Shown piece after piece: positions 1 to 5,946 of a stretch of DNA of 5,946 nucleotides. Source of the DNA: Halieaceae bacterium (lineage in GTDB: Bacteria; Pseudomonadota; Gammaproteobacteria; Pseudomonadales; Halieaceae); the NCBI GenBank assembly GCA_003520285.1, contig DOVB01000135.1, forward strand, positions 1 to 5,946, in the 5' to 3' direction. The translations under genes were made by a program, and so were the position numbers. Positions within the stretch are counted from its first letter, which is position 1, and every line of letters starts with the position of its first letter. Under the pieces are notes generated by a model. That model was not told where the DNA came from and made no database searches. It was given only the letters and a program-made list of their open reading frames with translations.

Positions 1-1085
1 AGTGAAGATACCTGATCACTACTCACCATCGCGTCGGTATCGATACCCGCAGCCAAAGTTGCCCGCATAAGAGCGAGTTGCTGATCCTTCGCGTCAATGA
101 TGGCTTGAAGAATGGCCACTTCCTCTTCCATCTGACTGAGTTGAGTTTGGAGCTGGGCCAGTTTCGCATTACCTACGTTTAAACCGGCGCCCTGCGCGGG
201 CTCATCGGAGGTGTCGGGCACTCTCTTGGTACTTAAGGCATCTCCTGCCTCGGCTTCACTGTCTGCCGCGATTTTAAGTTGTGCACGCGCAGTTGAAGCC
301 CTGCCTTCGCGCCAGTCTTCATTCTGACGACGAATCGTTGCCGTTACGACCTCCCTATCACTCAAACTCGCATCAATCTCGGTGGGCAGATACAGCACCT
401 GTCCAGCCTTCAGTAAATTGATGTTGTTGTTAATGAATGCGTCTGGGTTTTGCCGTTGAATCTCCAGCATGGTGGCCTGAACACTCGCACCGGGGAGCTG
501 AGCGCGTTGTGCAATTTTCCAGAGAGTATCGTTCGGTTGAACGCGATAATTCGAACCTGCAGTGTTAGGTTTACCGTCGTCTACTCCAACAGAGGCCAAT
601 GAAGGCACGCCAGTTCCAGGGGCATCGTTGCTCAGTAACGCCTCGTTCGCGCCTTCGGTAGGTACTAACACGCCATCATCGAACCGTGGCGGATCCAACA
701 ATACCGTGTAATCTCGAAGTAATCGCCCATCGGGCCACTTCACTTCAAGAATAAAATCAAGAATCGGCTCTCTAATGAGTTCTTTACTCGAGAGTGCCAC
801 ATAGCTTTCACCCTCGGAATCGATCACCACCTGAAACGAGAGCCCCATAAGCAAGAACGTGCGCTCGGCACCTACCCGCTCGAACTCCTCTTCTGAGGCA
901 AGCTTTACCAGCACCTGTGTCGGTAGCAGATCATCGACATCTAACAGGGCTATTCGCGCGTCGAGAGGCTCATTGAGAAACGAGTCCAATTCGAGTTCGC
1001 CAAGACCCACGGCCCAAACGCTCGATCCAACCAGTAAGGCCTTACTGCTCAGAAGGGCTAAAGCTGTCTTCTTCCATCTATGCAT
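1..1085 (-). CDS. fimV: FimV-family polar hub / LysM peptidoglycan-binding protein, N-terminal part (cut by window edge)
   Basis: The frame starting with ATG at 1085 stays open for 361 codons to the left edge, so the gene is cut by the window and not broken. Residues 1-25 look like a signal peptide: basic start (MHRWKK), hydrophobic core, and a likely cut after SVWA. The mature start VGLGELELDSFLNEPLDARI matches the conserved FimV N-terminal domain, which continues through WPDGRLLRDYTVLLDPP at about 117-133. A LysM domain covers about 179-233 (YRVQPNDTLWKIAQ, then NNINLLKAGQVLYLP). A Gln/Glu/Leu-rich stretch at about 305-345 is a predicted coiled coil. Known FimV/HubP proteins are inner-membrane proteins that bind peptidoglycan, organise the cell pole and promote type IV pilus assembly and cAMP signalling. 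The transmembrane segment and C-terminal TPR region would lie outside the window. The start is supported by AGGTGG six bases upstream and by the signal peptide beginning there. Position after asd is the usual place for fimV; truA often follows. Confidence 0.93.
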   Translation of the reverse strand, partial: MHRWKKTALALLSSKALLVGSSVWAVGLGELELDSFLNEPLDARIALLDVDDLLPTQVLVKLASEEEFERVGAERTFLLMGLSFQVVIDSEGESYVALSSKELIREPILDFILEVKWPDGRLLRDYTVLLDPPRFDDGVLVPTEGANEALLSNDAPGTGVPSLASVGVDDGKPNTAGSNYRVQPNDTLWKIAQRAQLPGASVQATMLEIQRQNPDAFINNNINLLKAGQVLYLPTEIDASLSDREVVTATIRRQNEDWREGRASTARAQLKIAADSEAEAGDALSTKRVPDTSDEPAQGAGLNVGNAKLAQLQTQLSQMEEEVAILQAIIDAKDQQLALMRATLAAGIDTDAMVSSDQVSS

Positions 1086-1090
1086 CGAGC

Positions 1091-1096
1091 CACCTG
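1091..1096 (-). promoter_or_regulatory. fimV ribosome binding site
   Basis: The minus strand reads AGGTGG, then five bases (CTCG preceded by the end of the motif), then the ATG at 1085. This fixes the fimV start in preference to the out-of-frame ATG at 1077. The site lies just downstream of a perfect hairpin at 1100-1118. Confidence 0.65.
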
Positions 1097-1099
1097 TCA

Positions 1100-1118
1100 G
1101 CTTGCAGCCTGTGCAAGC
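1100..1118 (-). promoter_or_regulatory. Perfect 7-bp hairpin in the fimV 5' leader
   Basis: On the minus strand GCTTGCA, a five-base loop CAGGC, and TGCAAGC form a perfect inverted repeat. It ends three bases before the AGGTGG ribosome binding site. The T-rich run (AATTTTT) comes before the stem on the coding strand and not after it, so this is not an intrinsic terminator for the leu-asd transcript. On the + strand the stem is followed by A's, so it does not terminate that strand either. A role in fimV mRNA stability, processing or ribosome access is inference; an operator is an alternative. Confidence 0.5.
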
Positions 1119-1234
1119 AAAAATTAAGAGTGTCAGTCACGCGACGCTTTTCGCGCTAACGACACACCAAATCCAAACCTAAAACTAAACCCTGCGCCGA
1201 ACCTAGACCCAGGCCTGAGTCATGCCCTGCTACG

Positions 1235-1420
1235 GGACTTAGACCGACTCCCTGCCTTCCCGATGCAGACCTTAGCCTAAATCCGGCACTGCCAATGGAC
1301 TTAGACCGACTCTCTGCCTTCCCGATGCAGACCTTAGCCTAAATCCGGCACTGCCAATGGACTTAGACCGACTCTCTGCCTTCCCGATGCAGACCTTAGC
1401 CTAAATCCGGCACTGCCACT
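1235..1420. repeat. Three tandem 62-bp direct repeats
   Basis: Copies run 1235-1296, 1297-1358 and 1359-1420, each starting GGACTTAGACCGACTC on the + strand and ending CGGCACTGCC followed by three bases. Copies 1 and 2 differ at one base (C at 1251, T at 1313). Copies 2 and 3 differ at one base (A at 1357, C at 1419). A fourth copy begins at 1421 with GGACCTAAAT but diverges at once. The unit is ten hexamers plus two bases, so three copies restore the six-base phase of the flanks. Since 62 is not a multiple of three and the unit contains TAG and TAA on both strands, it is not coding. The near-identity indicates recent duplication or homogenisation. Confidence 0.95.
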
Positions 1421-1451
1421 GGACCTAAATCTAACCCTCGATCCAGCCCTA

Positions 1452-1475
1452 GGCTCGGGCTCGGGCTCGGGCTCG
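1452..1475. repeat. Four perfect GGCTCG hexamers
   Basis: GGCTCG is repeated exactly four times at 1452, 1458, 1464 and 1470 (CGAGCC on the transcribed strand). It is the only perfect short tandem repeat in the window and forms the asd-proximal end of the degenerate hexamer array. Such runs can change length by slipped-strand replication. Confidence 0.9.
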
Positions 1476-1507
1476 GTTCAAAATTTAACATCGCTGCGGA
1501 GTATTAA

Positions 1508-2530
1508 TTATAAATGCTCTGCAATCAACAGCTCGGCAATCTGGACACTATTCAAGGCCGCGCCTTTTCTGACATTATCGGCCACAACCCACAAATTGAA
1601 ACCCAGCGGATGCGAGACATCTTCTCGCAGCCGACCCACATAGACTGGGTCTTGACCTGCCGCTTCCGTCACTGGGGTTGGATAACCGCCATCTTCGCGC
1701 TCATCCAACAGCTCCACGCCAGGCGCCTCACTCAACAATGCTCGCGCGGCTGCGAAGGTCAATTTCTCGCGAGTCTCAATGTGCACCGCCTCGGAGTGTC
1801 CATAAAATACCGGAATCCTCACACACGTGGGATTCACTTTAATATCAGCATCAGCGAAGATTTTTTGAGTTTCCCACACCATTTTCATTTCTTCACGGGT
1901 ATACCCATTCTCTTGAAAACTATCGATGTGCGGCAGCGCATTAAAAGCAATTTGCTTGGCGTAAATGCTGGCGGTGGCGCCCTGCCCGTTCAACAGGCTC
2001 GCAGTTTGAGATGCAAGCTCCTGCATGGCTTCTTTACCGGTTCCAGACACCGCCTGATAGGTGCACACATTGATCCGTGTAATTCCAACCGCATCATAAA
2101 TGGGCTTAAGCGCCACCAGCATCTGAATGGTGGAGCAGTTTGGATTAGCAATAATGCCCCTGTTCTTATAATCCGCTATTGCCTCTGGATTGACCTCAGG
2201 GACCACCAATGGAATGTCGTCATCGCGACGAAAATGGGACGTGTTATCGATCACAATACAGCCCGCTGCAGCCGCAATTGGCGCATACTGGGCCGAGATA
2301 TCGCCGCCAGCAGAGAACAGACCAATCTCTACCTGAGAAAAATCGAATTCGGCTAAGTCAGTTACTGTCACGTTCTGACCTTTAAAGCGAATCGTCTTTC
2401 CTACAGACCGCGAGCTCGCGAGCGCAAACAACTGTTTCACCGGGAAATTGCGCTGCTCGAGAATTTCGATCATCGCTTCCCCAACAGCCCCAGTCGCACC
2501 AACGACCGCCACATTAACTTCCCGACTCAT
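1508..2530 (-). CDS. asd: Aspartate-semialdehyde dehydrogenase
   Basis: The 340-residue product reduces aspartyl phosphate to aspartate semialdehyde with NADPH, in the cytoplasm. This is the branch point to diaminopimelate/lysine, threonine and methionine. The dinucleotide-binding motif VVGATGAVGEAM spans residues 9-20. The catalytic cysteine is C132 in ANPNCSTIQM. Q159 lies in TYQAVSGTGKEAMQEL, substrate-binding R238 in CVRIPV, and the catalytic base H245 in GHSEAVH. The C-terminal motif FNLWVVADNVRKGAALNSVQ (311-330) is typical of the family. Length and motifs fit the GHSE-type Asd found in Gram-positives and as asd2 in Vibrio. All catalytic residues are present, so it is not the inactive Usg-like paralogue that sits next to fimV in Pseudomonas. 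The ATG at 2530 is preceded by AAGGA at 2540-2544, inside the last leuB codons, five bases after the leuB stop, so translation is probably coupled. No terminator is visible after its TAA. Confidence 0.96.
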   Translation of the reverse strand: MSREVNVAVVGATGAVGEAMIEILEQRNFPVKQLFALASSRSVGKTIRFKGQNVTVTDLAEFDFSQVEIGLFSAGGDISAQYAPIAAAAGCIVIDNTSHFRRDDDIPLVVPEVNPEAIADYKNRGIIANPNCSTIQMLVALKPIYDAVGITRINVCTYQAVSGTGKEAMQELASQTASLLNGQGATASIYAKQIAFNALPHIDSFQENGYTREEMKMVWETQKIFADADIKVNPTCVRIPVFYGHSEAVHIETREKLTFAAARALLSEAPGVELLDEREDGGYPTPVTEAAGQDPVYVGRLREDVSHPLGFNLWVVADNVRKGAALNSVQIAELLIAEHL

Positions 2531-2535
2531 ACTGT

Positions 2536-3633
2536 TCAGTCCTTTTGTACAATAAGTGATGCCAAGGCATCGGAAACCGCACTGCCCATCTCTTGCGTGG
2601 ATCGAACGAGATCATTTTCTGACGCAATATCCCCTGTGCGAAAACCCTGATCAAGCACGATACCCACTGCCTTTTCTATGAGATCTGCGGCCGTCGGCTG
2701 ATCTAAGCTATAGCGATACATCATTGCCACAGACAGAATAGTGGCCAGTGGATTGGCGACCCCCAAGCCCGCGATATCCGGCGCAGAACCATGGCATGGC
2801 TCGTATAAGCCGCGTCCGTCCTGATCCAAAGATGCAGAGGGCAACATCCCTATAGACCCAGTCAGCATTGCCGCTGCATCCGACAAAATATCGCCAAATA
2901 AGTTACCCGTCACCATGACGTCAAACTGCTTGGGCGCACGAATCAACTGCATTGCCGCATTGTCGACATACATATGGCTCAGCTCGACCTCGGGATATTC
3001 ACGAGCGACTTCAATGAGGATTTCCCGCCACAACATCGTGACTTCGAGTACATTGGCTTTATCGACTGAGCACACCCGCTTCCCTCGCTTAAGTGCCAGT
3101 GAAAAAGCGAGATGTGCAACGCGCCTAATCTCACTCTCGCTGTACACATCGGTGTTGTACCCTCGCCTCTCGCCCTCTGCTGTCGTATCAAAACCGCGAG
3201 GCTGGCCAAAGTAAATACCGCCGGTCAGCTCACGGACAATCAGCAAATCAAGACCCGCCACCAGATCGGGCTTTAAGCTCGAGGCTCCGGCTAGCTGTGG
3301 GTACAGAATCGCGGGCCGTAAGTTGCCGAACAATTCAAGATCAGAGCGAATGGCTAACAGCCCCCGCTCTGGTCGCAATGCTGGCTCGAGCGAATCCCAT
3401 TTGGGACCGCCCACAGCACCAAGCAGAATAGCGTCTGACTCTTTTGCGGCGGCCGCAGTAGCGTCTGGATAGGGCACTCCAGTCGCATCAATCGCCGCTC
3501 CACCGAGCAAACCTTCACTGATCCGCATCTCGATACTCAGCGCCGAGTTAATCTGCGTCATAATCCGACGCGCCTCACCGACGACTTCTGGACCAATACC
3601 GTCGCCCGGTAAAATAAGTACTTGATAAGCCAA
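2536..3633 (-). CDS. leuB: 3-isopropylmalate dehydrogenase
   Basis: LeuB oxidatively decarboxylates 3-isopropylmalate with NAD+ in the cytoplasm, giving the precursor of 2-oxoisocaproate, the last intermediate before leucine. Numbered from the chosen start (365 residues), visible family features are GDGIGPEV at 10-17, arginines R96 and R106 in [15 protein letters not shown]134 in VRELTGG, Y141, K192 in SVDKANV, metal-binding D224, D248 and D252 ([20 protein letters not shown]), and the NAD-binding loop HGSAPDIAG at 281-289. Length is normal for LeuB. No ATG is available at the 5' end. TTG at 3633 is six bases from AGGAG and yields [17 protein letters not shown], the usual LeuB N-terminus. The in-frame TTG at 3639 would add two residues but directly abuts the ribosome binding site, so it is less likely. 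The gene follows leuD with its ribosome binding site overlapping the leuD stop. Confidence 0.96.
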   Translation of the reverse strand: MAYQVLILPGDGIGPEVVGEARRIMTQINSALSIEMRISEGLLGGAAIDATGVPYPDATAAAAKESDAILLGAVGGPKWDSLEPALRPERGLLAIRSDLELFGNLRPAILYPQLAGASSLKPDLVAGLDLLIVRELTGGIYFGQPRGFDTTAEGERRGYNTDVYSESEIRRVAHLAFSLALKRGKRVCSVDKANVLEVTMLWREILIEVAREYPEVELSHMYVDNAAMQLIRAPKQFDVMVTGNLFGDILSDAAAMLTGSIGMLPSASLDQDGRGLYEPCHGSAPDIAGLGVANPLATILSVAMMYRYSLDQPTAADLIEKAVGIVLDQGFRTGDIASENDLVRSTQEMGSAVSDALASLIVQKD

Positions 3634-3639
3634 TTCCAA

Positions 3640-3644
3640 CTCCT
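3640..3644 (-). promoter_or_regulatory. leuB ribosome binding site overlapping the leuD stop codon
   Basis: The minus strand reads TAGGAG at 3645-3640: the TAG is the leuD stop and AGGAG (3644-3640) is a near-perfect Shine-Dalgarno core. Six bases separate it from TTG at 3633 and none from TTG at 3639, which decides the leuB start. The overlap suggests ribosomes finishing leuD reinitiate on leuB. Confidence 0.75.
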
Positions 3645-4290
3645 ACTCAATCACGTCAAATAACCAGGGCGATTGTTGCCGCCACTGAGACTCAAACTGT
3701 CGGATCGCGTCTGCCTGCTTCAAAGTCAAGCCGATATCATCAAGACCCTCGAGTAAACAACGCTTTCGAAACGAATCCACGTCGAACGAGAGAACCTCGC
3801 CACTTGGTGTAATGACTCGCTGCTCCGCCAATTCGACGGTAAGCGTATAACCCTCGGTCGCATACAGCTCATCAAACAACCTAAAAACAATTTGTTCATC
3901 TAAAACAATGGGTAATAACCCGTTTTTAAAACAATTACTATGAAATATATCGGCAAAACTCGGGGCTATAATGGCTCTGAAACCATAATCCGCCAGCGCC
4001 CACGGCGCATGCTCTCGCGACGATCCACAACCAAAATTCGCTCGAGTGAGTAATATTTGAGCACCCGCATAGCGCGCGTGGTTAAGAGGAAAGTCTGGAT
4101 TCAAGGGCCGATGGCTGTTATCCGAATCCGGCTGCCCTTCGTCTAAATAACGCAACTCGTCGAATAAATTGGGGCCAAAGCCTGAGCGTCTAATCGACTT
4201 TAAAAACTGCTTTGGAATAATCACATCGGTATCGACGTTGGCACGATCCATAGGTGCAACGAGTCCAGATAATGCAGCAAAAGGAATCAT
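3643..4290 (-). CDS. leuD: 3-isopropylmalate dehydratase small subunit
   Basis: The 215-residue LeuD pairs with LeuC to form isopropylmalate isomerase, converting 2-isopropylmalate to 3-isopropylmalate through isopropylmaleate in the cytoplasm. It carries the aconitase swivel domain. Visible family motifs are [13 protein letters not shown] (18-30), [15 protein letters not shown] (85-99), which holds the substrate-contacting Ser-Arg, [16 protein letters not shown] (112-127), and IGLTL near 186-190. The length is in the usual bacterial range. The ATG at 4290 overlaps the leuC stop as ATGA, and a strong AGGAG lies seven bases upstream at 4298-4302, inside leuC. Such overlap fits equal production of two subunits. 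The stretch at about 3880-3990 is locally more AT-rich than the rest but encodes conserved LeuD sequence, so it is not foreign. Confidence 0.97.
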   Translation of the reverse strand: MIPFAALSGLVAPMDRANVDTDVIIPKQFLKSIRRSGFGPNLFDELRYLDEGQPDSDNSHRPLNPDFPLNHARYAGAQILLTRANFGCGSSREHAPWALADYGFRAIIAPSFADIFHSNCFKNGLLPIVLDEQIVFRLFDELYATEGYTLTVELAEQRVITPSGEVLSFDVDSFRKRCLLEGLDDIGLTLKQADAIRQFESQWRQQSPWLFDVIE

Positions 4291-5720
4291 AGTGTGTCTC
4301 CTGCCAGTGTACGCACATCGACAAAACGCCCGGCAATCGCCGCAGCTGCTGCCATGCCAGGACTGACCAAGTGAGTGCGCCCGCCAATACCCTGACGCCC
4401 CTCAAAGTTTCGATTAGACGTGCTGGCGCAATGTTCACCATGGCCCAACTTATCTGCGTTCATCGCCAAGCACATGGAGCAGCCCGGTTCACGCCACTCA
4501 AATCCTGCCTCTAATAAAATTGTGTGCAAACCCTCTTGCTCCGCCTGCTGCTTTACCAAGCCAGAGCCCGGGACCACCATCGCTTGCTTAATAGAGCCCG
4601 CTACCTTGCGCCCCTTGGCAACTGCAGCCGCCTCGCGAATATCTTCAATCCTGGAATTCGTGCATGAGCCAATAAACACCCTGTCGAGCTGAATATCGGT
4701 AATCGCCTGACCACCGGTCAAGCCCATGTATTCGAGCGCTCGTTTGAGACTGCTTCGCTCAACCTCAGTAGATTGTTCTGCCAGCGTCGGGACATACGCA
4801 TCAATGGGTAACACCATTTCTGGTGAAGTGCCCCAAGTCACCTGAGGTTTGATCTCAGCGGCTTCCAGCACGACCTCGCGATCAAACACGGCATCGGCAT
4901 CTGAGTGCAAAGTGCGCCAATAAGCGGCAGCCGCGTCCCACAACGCGCCCTTTGGTGCATAATCGCGGCCAGCAACATAGTTGATGGTTTTATCATCAAC
5001 ACCGATCATCCCCATTCTCGCGCCCGCCTCAATCGACATATTGCACAGTGTCATGCGACCTTCCATCGATAAATGCTCAACCGCCTCTCCCGCGAACTCA
5101 ATCGCGTAGCCTGTGCCACCGGCGGTGCCGATGCGGCCAATAATGGCTAGTGCCAAATCTTTCGCGGTCACGCCCACCTGCAGCCGCCCATTGACCCTAA
5201 CCCTAAGATTTTTCATCTTGCGCTGTATCAAACACTGCGTGGCCAGAACGTGCTCCACCTCGGAAGTACCAATACCGTGCGCTAAAGCGCCCAAAGCGCC
5301 GTGAGTTGAGGTATGTGAATCGCCGCAAACAACGGTCATGCCCGGCAGAGTAGCGCCTGATTCAGGACCAACGACATGCACAATACCTTGGCGGACATCA
5401 TTAATTGGAATCTCCACCACATCGAAAGACGCGCAGTTGTCATCTAACGTTTGCACTTGAAGTCTCGATACCGGATCAAGGATACCGCTCACCCCGCCCG
5501 CCCGCTCTTGCGATCCGGTTGGCACATTGTGATCTGGAACCGCGAGGTTGGCATCTCGACGCCATAATCCGCGCCCTGCAAGGCGCAAGCCCTCGAACGC
5601 CTGCGGAGAAGTGACCTCGTGAATCAGGTGCCGGTCAATATAGATTAAGCCGGTACCATCGTCGCGCATCTCAACCACGTGGCTATCCCACAACTTATCG
5701 TAGAGCGTTTTTCCCGCCAT
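4287..5720 (-). CDS. leuC: 3-isopropylmalate dehydratase large subunit
   Basis: LeuC is the iron-sulfur catalytic subunit of isopropylmalate isomerase, an aconitase-superfamily enzyme acting in the cytoplasm with LeuD. The 477-residue length is standard. Diagnostic stretches are the N-terminal [24 protein letters not shown] (61-68), [21 protein letters not shown] (131-151), and GSCTNSR (351-357). The three [4Fe-4S] ligands are C353 and the pair C414 and C417 in [10 protein letters not shown]. The C-terminal [10 protein letters not shown] (435-444) is the usual substrate-binding region. The ATG at 5720 has GAGG eight bases upstream and gives the normal LeuC N-terminus. It is the first gene of the leuCDB-asd run, and a promoter candidate lies about 34-62 bases upstream. 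leuA, needed for the first committed leucine step, is not in the window. Confidence 0.98.
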   Translation of the reverse strand: MAGKTLYDKLWDSHVVEMRDDGTGLIYIDRHLIHEVTSPQAFEGLRLAGRGLWRRDANLAVPDHNVPTGSQERAGGVSGILDPVSRLQVQTLDDNCASFDVVEIPINDVRQGIVHVVGPESGATLPGMTVVCGDSHTSTHGALGALAHGIGTSEVEHVLATQCLIQRKMKNLRVRVNGRLQVGVTAKDLALAIIGRIGTAGGTGYAIEFAGEAVEHLSMEGRMTLCNMSIEAGARMGMIGVDDKTINYVAGRDYAPKGALWDAAAAYWRTLHSDADAVFDREVVLEAAEIKPQVTWGTSPEMVLPIDAYVPTLAEQSTEVERSSLKRALEYMGLTGGQAITDIQLDRVFIGSCTNSRIEDIREAAAVAKGRKVAGSIKQAMVVPGSGLVKQQAEQEGLHTILLEAGFEWREPGCSMCLAMNADKLGHGEHCASTSNRNFEGRQGIGGRTHLVSPGMAAAAAIAGRFVDVRTLAGDTL

Positions 5721-5728
5721 AATGTGTT

Positions 5729-5732
5729 ACCT
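5729..5732 (-). promoter_or_regulatory. leuC ribosome binding site
   Basis: The minus strand reads GCGAGGTAACACATT immediately before the ATG. GAGG at 5732-5729 is eight bases from the start codon, an acceptable Shine-Dalgarno spacing that supports the ATG at 5720. Confidence 0.6.
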
Positions 5733-5753
5733 CGCTATTTAATGCAGCGCGCA

Positions 5754-5782
5754 AGTCTATGCGCTCAATCGATTTTTCTCAA
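5754..5782 (-). promoter_or_regulatory. Candidate sigma-70 promoter of the leuCDB-asd operon
   Basis: On the minus strand TTGAGA (5782-5777, five of six matches to TTGACA) is followed by exactly 17 bases and then TAGACT (5759-5754, four of six matches to TATAAT). Transcription would start near 5747, leaving a leader of about 27 bases before leuC. That is too short for a leucine-rich leader peptide and attenuator of the enterobacterial type. Control, if any, would have to act at the promoter. It is the best-spaced hexamer pair seen in the gap; start-site evidence is lacking. Confidence 0.5.
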
Positions 5783-5804
5783 TTCACCTAAGGGGGTTAT
5801 CATC

Positions 5805-5821
5805 GATTTTTTTAAAAAATC
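5805..5821. other. AT-rich near-palindrome between the upstream gene and the leuC promoter
   Basis: The + strand reads GA, seven T's, six A's, TC, a near-perfect palindrome flanked by a G run at 5792-5796 and C's at 5821-5824. The minus-strand TAA stop of the upstream partial gene (5814-5812) lies inside it. The sequence ATCGATTTTT occurs here (5802) and again at 5768, the second copy overlapping the leuC -35 region. It lacks the GC-rich stem plus U-run of a normal intrinsic terminator. DNA bending, a distal promoter element or a weak terminator are possible, none shown. Confidence 0.4.
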
Positions 5822-5946
5822 CCCAGACTGACACCCTCTGCCAATCCCTCGCCCCACTCATGGGCGCGACCTCGCTCAGCAGCACCAACCGGACCCACAA
5901 TAATGGTGCTGGGAACCATCAAGCGGAGTGGAAATCCGCGAGCGAT
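5812..5946 (-). CDS. C-terminal end of an unrecognised protein (cut by window edge)
   Basis: A minus-strand frame is open from the right edge through 44 codons to TAA at 5814-5812. It encodes RGFPLRLMVPSTIIVGPVG followed by AAERGRAHEWGEGLAEGVS and ends LGIF. The mix of hydrophobic and charged residues looks like a real protein end, and the frame is co-oriented with leuC and stops 91 bases before it. I do not recognise the family. No membrane segment or metal motif is clear in so short a piece. In Pseudomonas a regulator gene lies near leuC, but nothing here identifies this fragment as one. The competing + strand frame from ATG 5860 also stays open to the edge but has low-complexity, unconvincing sequence. 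Calling this coding is moderately uncertain. Confidence 0.45.
   Translation of the reverse strand: MARGFPLRLMVPSTIIVGPVGAAERGRAHEWGEGLAEGVSLGIF

Larger units (their letters stand above)
1167..1476. repeat. Degenerate hexanucleotide array filling the asd-fimV gap
   Basis: This gap (1086-1507) has no gene. Read in six-base steps from 1167, the + strand gives CCAAAT, CCAAAC, CTAAAA, CTAAAC, CCTGCG, CCGAAC, CTAGAC, CCAGGC, CTGAGT. From 1419, in the same six-base phase, it gives CTGGAC, CTAAAT, CTAACC, CTCGAT, CCAGCC, CTAGGC, TCGGGC. The first base is nearly always C or T and the second mostly a pyrimidine; the transcribed strand reads roughly N-N-N-pyrimidine-purine-G (ATTTAG, GTTTAG, GTCTAG). 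Three 62-base copies lie in the middle and perfect GGCTCG units at the right end. Stop codons occur on both strands. The pattern is seen directly; its function and relation to known repeat families are unknown. Confidence 0.7.

Noticed and set aside
859..1182. A 107-codon open frame on the + strand
   Set aside because: It is antisense to the fimV signal peptide and N-terminal domain and ends inside the hexamer array. Its Ser/Arg-rich composition is typical of a shadow frame.
1280..1300. TGGCA-containing segment of the repeat as a sigma-54 promoter
   Set aside because: The -12 TTGC element is missing at the required spacing, and the match recurs only because the unit is repeated.
1235..1420. 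The 62-bp repeats as a CRISPR array
   Set aside because: Repeats are directly adjacent with no unique spacers, and no cas genes are present.
1443..1454. AGCC-CTA-GGCT inverted repeat as an asd terminator
   Set aside because: The stem is four pairs with a three-base loop and no following T run on the minus strand, so it is too weak to call.
1507..1512. Perfect TATAAT on the minus strand at the end of asd, as a fimV promoter
   Set aside because: No acceptable -35 lies 16-18 bases upstream (CGAGCT); TTGATT is only 10 bases away. The match overlaps the asd stop codon in an AT-rich stretch.
1514..2356. A 280-codon open frame on the + strand
   Set aside because: It lies entirely antisense to asd, whose catalytic motifs are intact. 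The + strand product has no recognisable domain and is rich in residues expected from a shadow frame.
3902..3927. Terminator-like stem on the + strand (AAAAC, GGGT, loop, ACCC, GTTTTT)
   Set aside because: It lies within the conserved KNGLLPIVL segment of leuD, the GC part is only four pairs with a bulge beside it, and no + strand gene would need it. Coding constraint explains it better.
5860..5946. A + strand start at 5860 open to the window edge
   Set aside because: The 29 codons are low-complexity (Ser/Asn/Thr-rich), with no clear ribosome binding site, and are opposite a more protein-like minus-strand frame.

Overview
The window holds five co-oriented genes, all on the minus strand, so transcription runs from the high-coordinate end to the low-coordinate end. 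The order is leuC - leuD - leuB - asd - fimV (fimV runs off the left edge), preceded at the right edge by the last 44 codons of an unrecognised minus-strand gene. From memory, this order (leucine dehydrogenation/isomerisation genes, then aspartate-semialdehyde dehydrogenase, then the polar hub protein FimV) is the conserved neighbourhood of Pseudomonas and related Gammaproteobacteria. FimV itself is a gammaproteobacterial protein, so the source is most likely a free-living, probably aquatic gammaproteobacterium. The genus cannot be told from the sequence alone.

Layout from right to left. Positions 5946-5812: C-terminal end of an unidentified gene. Positions 5811-5721: a short regulatory gap with an AT-rich palindrome and a good sigma-70-like promoter for leuC. 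Positions 5720-2536: leuC, leuD and leuB, packed tightly with a 4-base ATGA overlap between leuC and leuD and a ribosome binding site overlapping the leuD stop codon before leuB. leuB most likely starts at a TTG codon. Positions 2530-1508: asd, 5 bases after leuB, with its ribosome binding site inside the last leuB codons. Positions 1507-1086: a 422-base gap with no gene, mostly filled by an unusual repeat array. Positions 1085-1: fimV, encoding a signal peptide, FimV N-terminal domain, LysM domain and start of a coiled coil. This frame is open to the window edge.

LeuC and LeuD form the heterodimeric isopropylmalate isomerase, and LeuB oxidises its product, so three consecutive leucine-pathway steps are made from one transcript. 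Asd makes aspartate semialdehyde, the branch point to lysine/diaminopimelate, threonine and methionine. FimV is a peptidoglycan-binding inner-membrane organiser of the cell pole and type IV pili and has no metabolic link to the others.

The part least explained by genes is the asd-fimV gap. Positions 1167-1476 read as a degenerate hexanucleotide array (C/T, pyrimidine, then four variable bases on the + strand). Inside it lie three near-identical 62-base copies, each equal to ten hexamers plus two bases, and it ends in four perfect GGCTCG units. On the transcribed strand each 62-base unit can fold into a hairpin. A separate perfect 7-bp hairpin sits directly before the fimV ribosome binding site. 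No CRISPR array, insertion sequence, tRNA, rRNA or defence system is visible.
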